A DNA stretch of 64,000 bases from assembly GCA_044221315.1 (NCBI GenBank), contig JBGAPK010000017.1:12970-76969 (forward strand), written 5' to 3'. The notes beneath the pieces are model-generated. The model ran no database searches and was not told the DNA's origin. It saw only the letters and a list, made by a program, of their open reading frames with translations. Below, piece after piece: positions 51,417 through 61,306 of the stretch. A program made the position numbers and the translations under genes. Position 1 is the stretch's first letter. Every line of letters starts with the position of its first letter. Origin of the DNA: JAFEBO01 sp044221315. Lineage in GTDB: Bacteria; Planctomycetota; Phycisphaerae; Phycisphaerales; UBA1924.

Positions 51417-54128
51417 ATGATGTGCGGGTTCGCAACTATGCGTGACAGTGTTCGTACGGGGTTGTGCCTCATTGCCTTGAATGCACCAGCCCTGGCCCAA
51501 AGTGTTGTGTTCGTGCCAAGCGGATCGGACACGACAGCCGGGACGATCGGCAACGTGTCGGGAATCGGAAACGCCGTGAGCGGCACGTCGCAAGCGGTGT
51601 ATTCAGCGGCGCAGATGGCGAGCGTGCCGCCGGGCAGTCTGATTACGGGAATGCAGCTGCGCCTGCGGAACATCGTGACCTCGCCGTGGCCGCCGTCGGC
51701 GTTGACGATCACGAGGTACGACGTGACGTTTGCGGATTCGCCGGTGACGCCGGCGACGATGACGACGACGTTCGCATCGAACATGAGCAATCCGGTGCTG
51801 GTGCGTTCGGGCTCATTGAGCCTGGCGGCGGGCGCATATCCGGGAGGGGCGAACACGGGAACGGTGCCCGAGGGTTGGGGGCCGCTGATTGCGTTCGCGA
51901 CGCCGTATGTCTATGGCGGTGGAGCGATGGCGGTGGAGATCCGCTCGGAGAACCCTTTGGCTTCCGGCGGATCGCAGGCGGACCTTGTGGCGGCGGCGGG
52001 CGGCGGCGCGGGGTTTACTTCGTGGAATTCATCGAGCGCAACAACTGGCTTGCCGGTGACGGCGAACACGGGGCTGGCGATGCGGCTGACGTATGTCACG
52101 CCGGCGGCGGCACCGTTCCAAAGCGGTGTCACGCGGCTCGTCATCCTGGATGATCTTGTGAACGAGCGTGCGAACAGCGGCGGCACGTCGGTGCTGTACG
52201 ACTTCGCGAAGACGACACAGGGAATCGTCGAACAGGGCGAGATGCGCCGGCTGGGGCGCGGGTCGCGTCTGATCGGAATGTTCTATCGCGGCGGGAGCTC
52301 GTCGGCGTGGCCGGCGTCGGCGGATTTCTACACGCGGTACGACGTGACGCTGTCGAAGGCGCTGACGACTCCGGCGACGATGAGCAATACGGTCGCGAAC
52401 AACATCGGAGCGGACGCGACGCTGGTGCGGAGCGGGCAGCTCGATCTTGCGGCGGGCGTGCTGCTGCCGCTGGGAGTGAACCCGAGGCCTGCGCCGTGGG
52501 CGATGGAGATTCCGTTCACGACGCCGTACATGTACACGGGCGGCGGGCTGATGACGCTGGTGCGTTCGAGCAGCATCAGCAGTTTCGACGGGGGCTCTCC
52601 CGCCGGGCTCGCGACATCGGATGAGCGGTACGGCACGCGGGTGCGGATGCGCGGTTCGTCGCTGCTTTCGCCGGACGCGACGACCACAGAGGGGAATGTC
52701 AGTTACGCAATGCAGATGTTCAGCGCGGATTCGGGAACGGTGACCCCCCGGCAGAACCTGGAGAGCGCCGGCGGCGTGCCGGGCATGACGAATTTCTACG
52801 CGGGCACGGTGCAGGTGGTGCAGACGGTCATCGCGGCGGGCGAGCTGCAGGAGATCCCGGTCGGGAGTCAGATCACGGGGCTGACGCTGCGATCGACCGA
52901 TGCGAACGCGTGGCCGGCGAGCGGGCTTGGATTCACGGAGTATCAGATCGATGTGAGCACGGCGCAGGCGCGTCCCTTTTCGCTCAGCGCTCTCTACGCG
53001 AACAACGAGGGAAGCGACAAGTTGCGGGTGCGGAGCGGGCCACTTTCGGTGATGAAGCAGAGTTTCCCGGGCGGCGCGGCGGTGAACGCGTTTGGAGCGA
53101 CGATCTGGTTTGATCGGCCGTTTGTGTATGTGGGGGGAGATCTGTGTGTGACGGTGCGACACTCGGGCAGCGGGTCGGCGACGACGCCGGCATCGATGGA
53201 TGCGCACAGCATCGCGACGCGCTCGCAGATGATCACCTCGTCGGGCAACATCAACGCGGGCTCGGGGACGCGGCTGACTCAGGGGCCGGTGATGCGCGTG
53301 GAATACAACCCGTCCGTGGTGGCGCCGATCGAGGCGAGCGCGATGCAGGGGGGGACGGGGTATCCGATTTTGCTGAGTGCGGGCGGCAATGTGCACCAAT
53401 CGTTGTACGCGGAGGATCAGCTCCGGGGCCTGCGCATCGGCAGCCTGATCACGGGTGTCTCGCTGCGGCGCAACAGCAGAGTTGATTTTCAGGGACCGGA
53501 TTGGCCCGCGAGCGACACGGTGGTGAATCGATTCGACATCACGCTGAGCACGTCGCCGGTGGGGCCGGGCGCGATGTCGGACACGTTTGCCAGCAACGTC
53601 GGCGCGGATGCGATCCTGGTGCGGTCGGGTCCGATGACGATCCCGGCGAAGGCGTTTCCGTATGCGGAATCAGAAACGGTTGCGTGCGACAACGAGTGGT
53701 TCATCCAGTTTACGGAGCCGTTCGTGTACAAGGGCGGGCCGCTGAGCATGACGATCCGCAACAACTCCGGCGCCGGCGGCACAACGTTCATGGCGGATGC
53801 GTACCTGGGGTCCTACACCGTGGCGGCGGGACGCTGGTCGATCGGCATGGGACCGGACGCGACGACGCACACCAACTTCAGTCAGAAGAGCGCGCTGGTG
53901 GCGCGGTTTGCGTTTGTGCCCAAGGGCATCTGCCCGGGCGATTTCAACAACGACGGCATCGTCGAGGACTCGGACTTTGTGCTGTTTGCATCGGCGTATG
54001 ACCGGCTGGATTGCAGCGATCCTTCGATGCCGATGGGATGTCCGGCGGACCTGACCTACGACCGGTTTGTGGACGATACGGACTTCGTGTTCTTCATCTC
54101 GAGTTACGATGCGCTGGTGTGTCCGTAG
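51417..54128 (+). CDS. Large secreted modular protein with dockerin tag (paralogue of the 16.8 kb gene)
   Basis: A 903-residue exported protein starting at the ATG 6 bp after GAGGGAG. The signal runs to about residue 28 (LCLIALNAPALAQ). Four modules of about 200 residues repeat: MASVPPGSLITGMQLRLR, ITRYDVTFADSPVTPATMTT, VLVRSGSLSLAAGAYPGGAN and TPYVYGGGAMAVEIR, and so on. Modules two and four carry extra loops. The dockerin pair is DFNNDGIVEDSDFVLF and DLTYDRFVDDTDFVFF with the three usual Cys and the end ALVCP. The same module plan as the protein at 16804 shows a common origin. Function unknown. Confidence 0.85.
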   Translation: MMCGFATMRDSVRTGLCLIALNAPALAQSVVFVPSGSDTTAGTIGNVSGIGNAVSGTSQAVYSAAQMASVPPGSLITGMQLRLRNIVTSPWPPSALTITRYDVTFADSPVTPATMTTTFASNMSNPVLVRSGSLSLAAGAYPGGANTGTVPEGWGPLIAFATPYVYGGGAMAVEIRSENPLASGGSQADLVAAAGGGAGFTSWNSSSATTGLPVTANTGLAMRLTYVTPAAAPFQSGVTRLVILDDLVNERANSGGTSVLYDFAKTTQGIVEQGEMRRLGRGSRLIGMFYRGGSSSAWPASADFYTRYDVTLSKALTTPATMSNTVANNIGADATLVRSGQLDLAAGVLLPLGVNPRPAPWAMEIPFTTPYMYTGGGLMTLVRSSSISSFDGGSPAGLATSDERYGTRVRMRGSSLLSPDATTTEGNVSYAMQMFSADSGTVTPRQNLESAGGVPGMTNFYAGTVQVVQTVIAAGELQEIPVGSQITGLTLRSTDANAWPASGLGFTEYQIDVSTAQARPFSLSALYANNEGSDKLRVRSGPLSVMKQSFPGGAAVNAFGATIWFDRPFVYVGGDLCVTVRHSGSGSATTPASMDAHSIATRSQMITSSGNINAGSGTRLTQGPVMRVEYNPSVVAPIEASAMQGGTGYPILLSAGGNVHQSLYAEDQLRGLRIGSLITGVSLRRNSRVDFQGPDWPASDTVVNRFDITLSTSPVGPGAMSDTFASNVGADAILVRSGPMTIPAKAFPYAESETVACDNEWFIQFTEPFVYKGGPLSMTIRNNSGAGGTTFMADAYLGSYTVAAGRWSIGMGPDATTHTNFSQKSALVARFAFVPKGICPGDFNNDGIVEDSDFVLFASAYDRLDCSDPSMPMGCPADLTYDRFVDDTDFVFFISSYDALVCP

Positions 54129-54608
54129 GGAACTCCAGGAGCCATGCGGGAGAAGGGGATTTCGCCCTGGCGCTGGCGGTTGCTCGTGGCGCGTGCGTGA
54201 TTCCGAGCGCTCGGGCGACGACGGCGTGTGTGGTGGGCGGGGGGGGTCGGGTGCATCGGCGGTGTTGGGTGCCGGGGAAAAGGCAGTTCACTGCGAAGGA
54301 CGCGAAGAGCACGAAGAGGAGACAAAGAGGGAAAGGCACTTCACCGCGAAGAGCGCGGAGAACGCAGAGAAGGCAGGGAAATCGAACTCAAAGAGTTTGA
54401 AGGAGTCGGCGGCTCGCCGGGCTTTCAGGACTCTGAACATTGCGGCGTGAGAGAGGGGGCCGGTCGCTGGGAGGTTGCAGAATCTTGCCGAGTATGGGTG
54501 CGGTGGAACCTTGGCGCGGGGCTGTCCGAATCGTCGCTTGCGGCGTGATTGCGTGACGGGAAGTGCGGGCATTGGGTCGCGCATCGGGCTGATACGAAGG
54601 GAAGTCCT
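54129..54608. other. Gap with CGCGAAG-type direct repeat
   Basis: No supported gene. The centre (54287-54378) holds a repeat; the right end carries the ribosome site (AAGGGAAG) of the amylase gene. Long frames on the opposite strand are shadows of the amylase. Confidence 0.5.
54287..54378. repeat. Direct repeat of TTCAC-GCGAAG type
   Basis: Two same-strand units begin TTCACTGCGAAGGACGCGAA (54288) and TTCACCGCGAAGAGCGCGGA (54340). They resemble the CACGAAG units around groE, but are in direct rather than inverted order. Confidence 0.65.
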
Positions 54609-57173
54609 ATGCGAGTCGTGTTGGGCTCTGCCGCGGTCGTTGCGGCTTGCGTGGGCATTGCGGGCACCGCGCGTTCGGCGCAGGCGGCGGACAACCCCCT
54701 GGCCAATCGGCCCAAGGCCGACGAGGTTTTCTATCAGATCATGCCGATTGCGTTCCGCGATGGTGAGCCGGACCCGGATCGCTTCGGCGACTTTCGCGGG
54801 CTGCAGGACGGGCTCGACTATGTGCAGTCGCTTGGCGCCACCTCCATCTGGCTCAACCCAATTTTCCCCAGCACCGCCTACCACGGCTATCAGCACATGC
54901 CCGCCGATACCGTGAACCCGCGCTTCGGCACGGAGGCGGACTACCTGTCGTTCGTCAAAGAAGCCAACGCGCGGCACGTCGGCATCTATCTCGATCTGGT
55001 GACGTATCAGGTGAGCGCGAATTCCACGTATTACCAGAGCGCCTTTGCGAATCCGGCCAGCCCTTTCGACTCGTGGCTTGCTTTCCTCGACGCCGCCAAC
55101 ACCATCTTCACCGGCAACACCTATTCCACCTGGAACGGCGACACGGTACGGGTGATCAACTGGGACTTGCGGAATGCCGCGACGCGCAACGCGGTCATCG
55201 GCTGGTCGAAGAAGTGGATCGATCCCAACGGCGACGGCGACTTCTCCGACGGGGTTTCGGGTTTTCGGCTCGATCATGTGTGGCAAACGTACTACCAGGG
55301 ACCCGACGGCTGGGGGTACAACCTCGATTCGTTCTGGGTTCCATGGCACGAGGCGCTGCGCGCCGTGCGGCCGGACTTGTTCACGTTTGCCGAGCAGGCG
55401 GATTGGGGCAGTACGGGGGCCGAGTTCCTTGGTGTGTTCGGCGGGGCGTTCACCAAGCCGTTCCAGTTCGCGGCGCGCGATGCGCTCAACGATGAGACTG
55501 CCGCGCCGCTGTACAACGCGGTCGCGAGCGCGGTGGCGCAGATGCCGGAAGCGGGGAATTATCTGTGCACGATCGGCGACCATGATGTGGATCGTCTTGC
55601 GAGCGCAATCGGCGCGGATTCGCCTGCGTTCGCGTATCGCTCGCGGCTTGCGGCGGCGATTCTCTGCACGCAGCCGTTCCCGCCGGTCATTTACTCGGGC
55701 GATGAGATAGGGATGCTCGGCACCAAGGGCGACTACGGCTCGGACGCGAATGACATCCCGATGCGTGAGCCGTTCAAGTGGACCACGGTCGACGACGCGC
55801 CGATGACCAGGTACCACGCCCTGAACCCGCAGGCGCTGGCGAACCAGTTTTCGCAGGAATTCGACGGTCGGAGTGTCGAGGAACAGGATCTCGCGCCGGG
55901 GTCGCTGCTGAACTATTACCGGCGGTTCATCGAGGTGCGCAAGGGCAATGTCGCGCTGCGGCGGGGAAGCTATCGGGGCGTCTCGTGCGACAACGGGGCG
56001 ATTTGGGCGTTTCACCGGCGCTACGAGCGGGGGCAGGCGCCGATCGAGGCGGAGACTCAGAGCGTGCTGGTTGTGATGAATCTCCGCAATGTGGCGACGA
56101 ACGCGACGCTCGACCTTTCGGAGTTTGCTCCAACGGCGGCCGCTGCGGCAACGGACATCCTGAGCGGACGGGTGCTTCCGTCGGTCACGGCGCAGAATGC
56201 CGCGGCGTACCCGATCGCGCTCGGCCCGGCCGAAGTGCAGATCATCGCGACGGATCTCTCGTTCGTGGCGCCCGATCCGACCGACGGTCGGAACCTCGCG
56301 GCGGATCATCGGGGGCCCGACGGGCGTTCGAATCTTGTGGCCGCGCAGACGCAGCCGCCGTACCTCTACGACGCGCTCAACGCGATGTGGATCAAACCCG
56401 AACACGACGCGCTGCGGATCGGGATCAGCGGCACGTACGACGAGTTCTACGGCCCGAACCTCTGCGTCTTCTTCGATTCCGTGTCGGGCGGGCAGCAGGT
56501 CATCGGCACGAACGAGATGATCCCGCCTCCGTTCGGCCTGCGCGAACTTACCGGCACGCGCCTCGACGCCGGATTCCTGGCGGATCGGCTGCTCTACGCC
56601 AATGTGAGCGGGGGAGTCTTGTATTCCGACTGGGTGACGCTCAATTCCGGATTTCCCCGCAGCATGAGGCGGTATCTCGGGCAATCGCCTGTGGGTGGCG
56701 GCACAGGAAAACTGGTCGGAGGAGCCAATTCGAACGGCTTCCGTGTTGCGCTCGACCCGAGCGGCGGGCAGAGCGCGACCGACACGGGATATGAGATGCG
56801 GGTGCCGTACGCCGACCTGGGCATTTCGAACGCGGACTGTCAGACCGTGCGTGTGTTCGCGATGATGCTGAACTCGAACGGTAGGTTCTACAGCCAATCG
56901 CTGCCGAGCTCGGGGCTGTTTGTCTCATCGCAGCCGGACTTTACGACGATCGCGGGAAATCAGTTCGCCTCGGTACGAGTGCCGAGCCGGGCGGATTTCA
57001 ATGCGGACGGGGGCGTGGATGACGTGGATTTTCAGTTCTTTGCGGTGGCCTATGACGCGATGATCGTGCCGGAGGCGGATCCCGGCGCGGATTTCAACAA
57101 GGACGGTGTCGTGGACGATTCCGACTTCCGGGTCTTTGTTCTCGCGTATCACGCGAAGATCTGCGGTGGGTGA
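54609..57173 (+). CDS. Secreted GH13 alpha-amylase-family enzyme with dockerin tag
   Basis: An 854-residue exported enzyme with a signal peptide of about 27 residues. The (beta/alpha)8 barrel spans about residues 35-470: FYQIMPIAFRDGEPDPDRFG, LGATSIWLNPIFPSTAYHGY, then GFRLDHVW (nucleophile Asp222), FTFAEQAD (acid/base Glu262) and TIGDHDVDR (stabiliser Asp326). In that last motif the usual Asn-His-Asp reads Asp-His-Asp. It should cleave or transfer alpha-glucans. A C-terminal beta domain, an extra ~230 residues with a DOMON-like look, and the dockerin pair (DFNADGGVDDVDFQFF, DFNKDGVVDDSDFRVF) follow. The tag lacks the linker Cys and ends KICGG. Confidence 0.9.
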   Translation: MRVVLGSAAVVAACVGIAGTARSAQAADNPLANRPKADEVFYQIMPIAFRDGEPDPDRFGDFRGLQDGLDYVQSLGATSIWLNPIFPSTAYHGYQHMPADTVNPRFGTEADYLSFVKEANARHVGIYLDLVTYQVSANSTYYQSAFANPASPFDSWLAFLDAANTIFTGNTYSTWNGDTVRVINWDLRNAATRNAVIGWSKKWIDPNGDGDFSDGVSGFRLDHVWQTYYQGPDGWGYNLDSFWVPWHEALRAVRPDLFTFAEQADWGSTGAEFLGVFGGAFTKPFQFAARDALNDETAAPLYNAVASAVAQMPEAGNYLCTIGDHDVDRLASAIGADSPAFAYRSRLAAAILCTQPFPPVIYSGDEIGMLGTKGDYGSDANDIPMREPFKWTTVDDAPMTRYHALNPQALANQFSQEFDGRSVEEQDLAPGSLLNYYRRFIEVRKGNVALRRGSYRGVSCDNGAIWAFHRRYERGQAPIEAETQSVLVVMNLRNVATNATLDLSEFAPTAAAAATDILSGRVLPSVTAQNAAAYPIALGPAEVQIIATDLSFVAPDPTDGRNLAADHRGPDGRSNLVAAQTQPPYLYDALNAMWIKPEHDALRIGISGTYDEFYGPNLCVFFDSVSGGQQVIGTNEMIPPPFGLRELTGTRLDAGFLADRLLYANVSGGVLYSDWVTLNSGFPRSMRRYLGQSPVGGGTGKLVGGANSNGFRVALDPSGGQSATDTGYEMRVPYADLGISNADCQTVRVFAMMLNSNGRFYSQSLPSSGLFVSSQPDFTTIAGNQFASVRVPSRADFNADGGVDDVDFQFFAVAYDAMIVPEADPGADFNKDGVVDDSDFRVFVLAYHAKICGG

Positions 57174-57293
57174 AGGGAAGAGCAGCAGAGCAGCGGATGG
57201 GCAGAGCAGCAGGTGAAGGCATAGGTAACCCACGGCGCGGGTTGGGGGTTTGCCACCACCTCGCTTCCGTCGGGGAGGGAGCCTTGGAAAGCG

Positions 57294-59537
57294 TCAGCGT
57301 TGCTTGCCGCGGCCTCGGGCGGCGGCTTCTGCGTTCTTGCGCTGCTGTTCGACCAGTTGCTGCATTCGGGAGAAGAAGCCGCCCTGTTTTTGCTGAGCGC
57401 GCCCGGCCTTCATCTTGTCGAGGTTGAGCAGGTCATGCTTGGCGATGTGGGCGCGGATGCGCTTGTGCTCGAGGATACCCAGGGCGCTGTTGGCGACGAA
57501 GTAGATGGTGAGGCCGGCGGGCGAGTTGTACATGAGCACGGGGAACATGATGACGCTCATCCACTTCATCATCTTCATCTGCATTTCCTGCTCGGGCGTC
57601 TGCTGGACGGTCGTGGGGGGCGTCAGGTATTTCTGGTGGAGGAAGAAAACGACGCCGAGGACAAGCGGGAGGAGGTTGATGCCGGTGATGGGGCCGAAGA
57701 GGTTGCTGACGAGCGGGATGGTGATGGGGGAGGCGAAATTCCACAGACCGTCCGGAACGGAGAGGTCGGCGAGGAAGGTGGTGTGTCCGAGCTTCTGGAA
57801 GATGCCGTAGAAGGCGGGCTGGTGGCGGAGTTCGGCGGCGAAGAAGAGCGTGGCGTAGAGGGCGATCCAGATGGGCGTCTGGAGGAACATTGGAAGGCAG
57901 CCGAGCATGCCGAGGGGATTGATGCCTTCCTCGCGCCAGAGCTTCGCGGTCTCGGCCTGAAGGAGCTTGGGATCGTGGCCGTACTTTTCCTTGAGCTTGG
58001 CCTGCTTGGGGGCCATGCCGGACATCTGCTTGCCGAAGCGCTGCATGCGGACCTGCGACCACTTGGTCAGGGGGTGCAGGAGCGTGCGGACGACGACGAC
58101 GAGGAGGACGATGGAGAGGGCCCAATCGCCGACGAGCCAGTGGAGCGTATTGAGGAGCCAGAGGAGGAATGAAGTCAGGAAATTGAACGTGCAGAAGGCG
58201 CAGGGGCCGCCCATGGAGTAGTAGACGAGGCCGTCGAGAGAGAGCGGGCCGCCGGCGGGATCGGAGCGGATCTCGCGGCGGATGAGGGCGCCGGCGTAAA
58301 GGGATTGAGAGAGGTCGGCAGAAGCGCCGGGTGCAAGCTTGTATTCGGGGCTGGCGAGGCGGAGGGCGATGACGTCGTTGCGCTTGCCGTCGGCGGCGGT
58401 GCGCTCGAGGACGAGGCGATCGACCTTGTCAACCGTCTGGAATTTCTTCTCGCCGACGATCTGGCTCGGGGCGGCGCCGGGCTTGATGGGCGGGTGGAGC
58501 GCGATGCCGAAGTAGCGGTTGGTCTGGCCGATCCACGAGAGCGCGTACTTGCGGTCGCTGCTGGTGGTGTTGGGCCACTGGGTGAGTTCGAGGACGTAGT
58601 GACCGTCGGGGGTGAGCGTGCCGAGGACGGCCGGGTGCTCGATGACGAAATCGCGGCTCTGGACGTAGCTTTGCGTCGGGTCGAACTCGGGGCTCAGGAT
58701 GTATCCGAAGCGGAGGCGGCGTTTCTCGCCGACGTAGGTGGCGACGTCGAGAGGAAGATCGACGGGGCCGGTCTGATACCAGCGGATGGCTATCGGGGCG
58801 GCGGTGAGGTTTTCGATCGTCTGGGTCAGGAGCAGATCGCGCGAGCCGGTCGGGAGGGAGTAGATGCGGGTGACTCGGAGCGCGGCGGCGCCTGTCTTGT
58901 CTGTGATTTCGGCGGTAAAGGTGGCCGGGGCGGTGAACTTCCAGAGCGAGCCGGCGGCATCTACGGACAGGTTGATGAACTTGCCGTTGATCTCGATCCC
59001 GAGCGCGGAGAGGGGCGAGACAACACGGCTGAGCGGGACGCCCGTGTCGGTCTTCAGGGGATTGCCCTGTGCATCGAAGAGCGGGGCGGTGTGTTCGCGC
59101 TGAATCTCGTAGGGTTTTTCGCGCTTGATGGTCTCGAAGTGATCTGCGAGGCTGAGGGACGAAAGTCCCGCGCCGACGGGGGAGAACTTTGCGATCAGGA
59201 ATGGCCCCGTCACTTGCGCCGTGGCGAGCGCGGGATCCACGGGCCAGACGCGGGCCTGGAGTTCGCCGACCGGGGTGACGAGATTGGAGGAGGTGTCCGG
59301 CTTGGCCTTGTCGGCCGTGGCCGCGGAGGTGGGGGCGGGTTGTGCGGACGGTGCGGGGGCGGGAACGATTGGCGCCGGCGATTGGGGCGCGGGCTGCGTT
59401 GGGGGATTAAGGTTGGCGATCTGCTGCTGGGTCGTCCGCTTGGACGAGAAGTACATGGCGAATCCGCCGCCGATGACGAGGAGGATGGCGCCGACGACCG
59501 CGAGGGGTCTGAGCAGCTTGTTTGGTTCTTGTGGCAT
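57294..59537 (-). CDS. yidC: Membrane protein insertase YidC
   Basis: A 747-residue insertase. The first transmembrane helix (LRPLAVVGAILLVIGGGFAM) is followed by a Pro/Ala-rich linker and a large periplasmic P1 domain (about 90-440), as in Gram-negative YidC. The conserved insertase core follows with NTLHWLVGDWALSIVLLVVV, RTLLHPLTKWSQVRMQRFGK and KYGHDPKLLQAETAKLWREE, then GINPLGMLGCLPMFLQTPIW and SPAGLTIYFVANSALGILEH. A basic tail (RGRGKQR) may contact ribosomes. It is longer than E. coli YidC (548) because of the P1 region. Confidence 0.96.
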   Translation of the reverse strand: MPQEPNKLLRPLAVVGAILLVIGGGFAMYFSSKRTTQQQIANLNPPTQPAPQSPAPIVPAPAPSAQPAPTSAATADKAKPDTSSNLVTPVGELQARVWPVDPALATAQVTGPFLIAKFSPVGAGLSSLSLADHFETIKREKPYEIQREHTAPLFDAQGNPLKTDTGVPLSRVVSPLSALGIEINGKFINLSVDAAGSLWKFTAPATFTAEITDKTGAAALRVTRIYSLPTGSRDLLLTQTIENLTAAPIAIRWYQTGPVDLPLDVATYVGEKRRLRFGYILSPEFDPTQSYVQSRDFVIEHPAVLGTLTPDGHYVLELTQWPNTTSSDRKYALSWIGQTNRYFGIALHPPIKPGAAPSQIVGEKKFQTVDKVDRLVLERTAADGKRNDVIALRLASPEYKLAPGASADLSQSLYAGALIRREIRSDPAGGPLSLDGLVYYSMGGPCAFCTFNFLTSFLLWLLNTLHWLVGDWALSIVLLVVVVRTLLHPLTKWSQVRMQRFGKQMSGMAPKQAKLKEKYGHDPKLLQAETAKLWREEGINPLGMLGCLPMFLQTPIWIALYATLFFAAELRHQPAFYGIFQKLGHTTFLADLSVPDGLWNFASPITIPLVSNLFGPITGINLLPLVLGVVFFLHQKYLTPPTTVQQTPEQEMQMKMMKWMSVIMFPVLMYNSPAGLTIYFVANSALGILEHKRIRAHIAKHDLLNLDKMKAGRAQQKQGGFFSRMQQLVEQQRKNAEAAARGRGKQR

Positions 59538-59565
59538 CGTTGAGGAGGGGCGTGCTGGAGGCGGG

Positions 59566-60345
59566 TCAACGCCCTTCGAAGAGGCGGTCGGCGAGCCAGA
59601 CGGGGAGCTGGGGGACCAGCTTGATCTTGCCGGCGGTGTATCCGATGTCGTACTCGATGCGGACGAACTGAGCGGACTCGGGGGTCAGGATGACGTAACA
59701 CGCCCGCGGGTCCTGATCGCGCGGCTGGCCGACGGAGCCGACGTTGATGATCGCCTTCTCGCCCTGGCGGAACTGGTACTTGAGATCGGGGCCGAGTTCA
59801 TCGGGCGGATAGAAGTCGGGCTCGCCGGTGAAGACGCCGGGGACGTGGGTGTGGCCGACGATGGCGAGTGTGGTCACGCGGTCGAAGATGGCTTCCATCT
59901 TGTCGGGGGCGTTGTTCACGTCGTCGGGAAAGATGTACTCGTTGATTGGGCGGCGGGGCGAGCCGTGGACGGCGAGGATCGGGGTGGTCCAGCCGGGCAA
60001 TTGCTCGACTATGCGGACGCGGAGGCGGCCGAGGAAGTCGTAGCGATCGGCGCGGAGTTTGGCGTCGGACTCGCGGTCGAACTGGTCGCGGGTCCAGAAC
60101 GCGGCGGACTCGGCGCCGGCGTTGAAGTTGGTGGGCTCGTAGAGGACGGCGAAATCGTGGTTGCCCATGAGGGACCACTGGGCGTGGCGGCGCACGAGAT
60201 CGACGCACTCGAGCGGCTCGGGGCCGTAGCCGACGATGTCGCCGAGGCAGATGATGCGGTCGATCTTGCGCCTGTTGATGTCCTCGAGGACGCGTTTCAG
60301 GGCTTCGGCGTTGCCGTGGATGTCGCTGATAACGGCGGTGGGCAC
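59566..60345 (-). CDS. Metallophosphoesterase (YfcE/MJ0936-like)
   Basis: A 259-residue phosphoesterase. The GTG at 60345 is preferred; a TTG ten codons upstream gives a longer form. The calcineurin-like motifs are complete: AVISDIHGNAEAL (D-x-H), IICLGDIVGYGPEP (GD), SLMGNHDFAVL (GNHD), AVHGSPRRP (GH-like) and IVGHTHVPGV (GHTH). It should hold two metals and hydrolyse a phosphodiester or monoester, cytoplasmic, substrate unknown. It lies 28 bp upstream of yidC on the same strand and may be co-transcribed. Confidence 0.9.
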   Translation of the reverse strand: MPTAVISDIHGNAEALKRVLEDINRRKIDRIICLGDIVGYGPEPLECVDLVRRHAQWSLMGNHDFAVLYEPTNFNAGAESAAFWTRDQFDRESDAKLRADRYDFLGRLRVRIVEQLPGWTTPILAVHGSPRRPINEYIFPDDVNNAPDKMEAIFDRVTTLAIVGHTHVPGVFTGEPDFYPPDELGPDLKYQFRQGEKAIINVGSVGQPRDQDPRACYVILTPESAQFVRIEYDIGYTAGKIKLVPQLPVWLADRLFEGR

Positions 60346-60661
60346 GTGTGGAGAACCCTTTGGTGGGCCTGTCAAAGCGGCAGAGGGTCTGCCTTGGAGT
60401 GGACGGGGAAAGGATGCCCGGCCGCGTGGGGGGGCATGCTAGGCGAATCGCACGGGATTTGCACACCCGGGATCGGACGGAGGGGTGCCGGGGGCTTATG
60501 GAAGGACTTGCGCCCCGCGGCATCGGGATTGCACCATTGGGGTTTGCACCAAGTGGGTGCGTAAGAATGCCGATTGAGGCGGAGGGCGGTGGGGCGGTGG
60601 GGGGCGAGCGGAGGGGTAGGATCGGACCGAGAGCGAGAGAACCTCCAGACAGGAACAGCAC
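60346..60661. other. Gap between divergent phosphoesterase and clpP
   Basis: No supported gene. A run of G-rich sequence (GGGGCGGTGGGGGGCGAGC) occurs near 60590-60610. No clear promoter boxes seen; the clpP ribosome site (ACAGGAAC) is at the right edge. Confidence 0.5.
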
Positions 60662-61267
60662 ATGCCGGCGGCCAGCGTGACGTACCAGAGAACCCGTGAA
60701 ATGACGATCGACGAACTCCTTCTGGAGAATCGGATTGTCTTCCTGATCGGCGAGATCAACCACGCCAGCGCGGCGCGGGTGATGATGCAGATGCTCTACC
60801 TCGAGAATCAGAAGCGGGGGCAGGAGATTAATTTTTACATCAATTCGCCTGGGGGGGCGGTGGACGACACCCTGGCCCTGTATGACACGATGCGGTTCAT
60901 GAGCAGCCCGGTGAGCACGTACTGCCTCGGGCGGGCGTACTCGGGCGGTGCGGTGCTTCTGACGGCCGGGGCGAAGGGAAAGCGGTTTATTCTGCCGCAC
61001 GCGAAGGTGATGATCCACCAGCCGTACGGCGGGGTGACGGGGCAGGCGGAGGACATCCGCATCCAGGCCGAGCAGATCATTAAGATGAAAGCGGAATTGA
61101 ACCGGATCATCTCGGACCACACGGGCAAGAGCCCGGAGCAGGTGCGTGCGGACAGCGAGCGCGACCGGTTCTTCAGCGCGGAAGAGGCCGTGGCGTACGG
61201 GCTGGTGGACGAGGTTCTCCGGAGCCCGCCCAAGGAAGCCAGCGGCGTGATGGCGGGAGTGCGGTAA
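60662..61267 (+). CDS. clpP: ATP-dependent Clp protease proteolytic subunit, paralogue 1
   Basis: A 201-residue ClpP. The catalytic triad is present: Ser94 in GRAYSGGAVLLTAG, His119 in VMIHQPYGG, and Asp168 in ERDRFFSAEE. The oligomerisation region FYINSPGGAVDDTLALYDTM is typical. The serine loop reads AYSGGA rather than the AASMGA of most ClpP, a feature of divergent second copies (ClpR-like or ClpP1-type). It lies 39 bp before a second clpP, as in species where two ClpPs form mixed rings. ATP-dependent partners (ClpX/A/C) are not in the window. Confidence 0.93.
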   Translation: MPAASVTYQRTREMTIDELLLENRIVFLIGEINHASAARVMMQMLYLENQKRGQEINFYINSPGGAVDDTLALYDTMRFMSSPVSTYCLGRAYSGGAVLLTAGAKGKRFILPHAKVMIHQPYGGVTGQAEDIRIQAEQIIKMKAELNRIISDHTGKSPEQVRADSERDRFFSAEEAVAYGLVDEVLRSPPKEASGVMAGVR

Positions 61268-61306
61268 GAAAGAACTCAGGCGGCTCGTGCCGCAGGAAGA
61301 ATGACT

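Noticed and set aside
54288..56897. Minus-strand open frame of 869 codons
   Set aside because: It mirrors the GH13 gene on the plus strand. Its composition is Arg/His-rich without motifs, as expected for an antisense frame in high-GC DNA.
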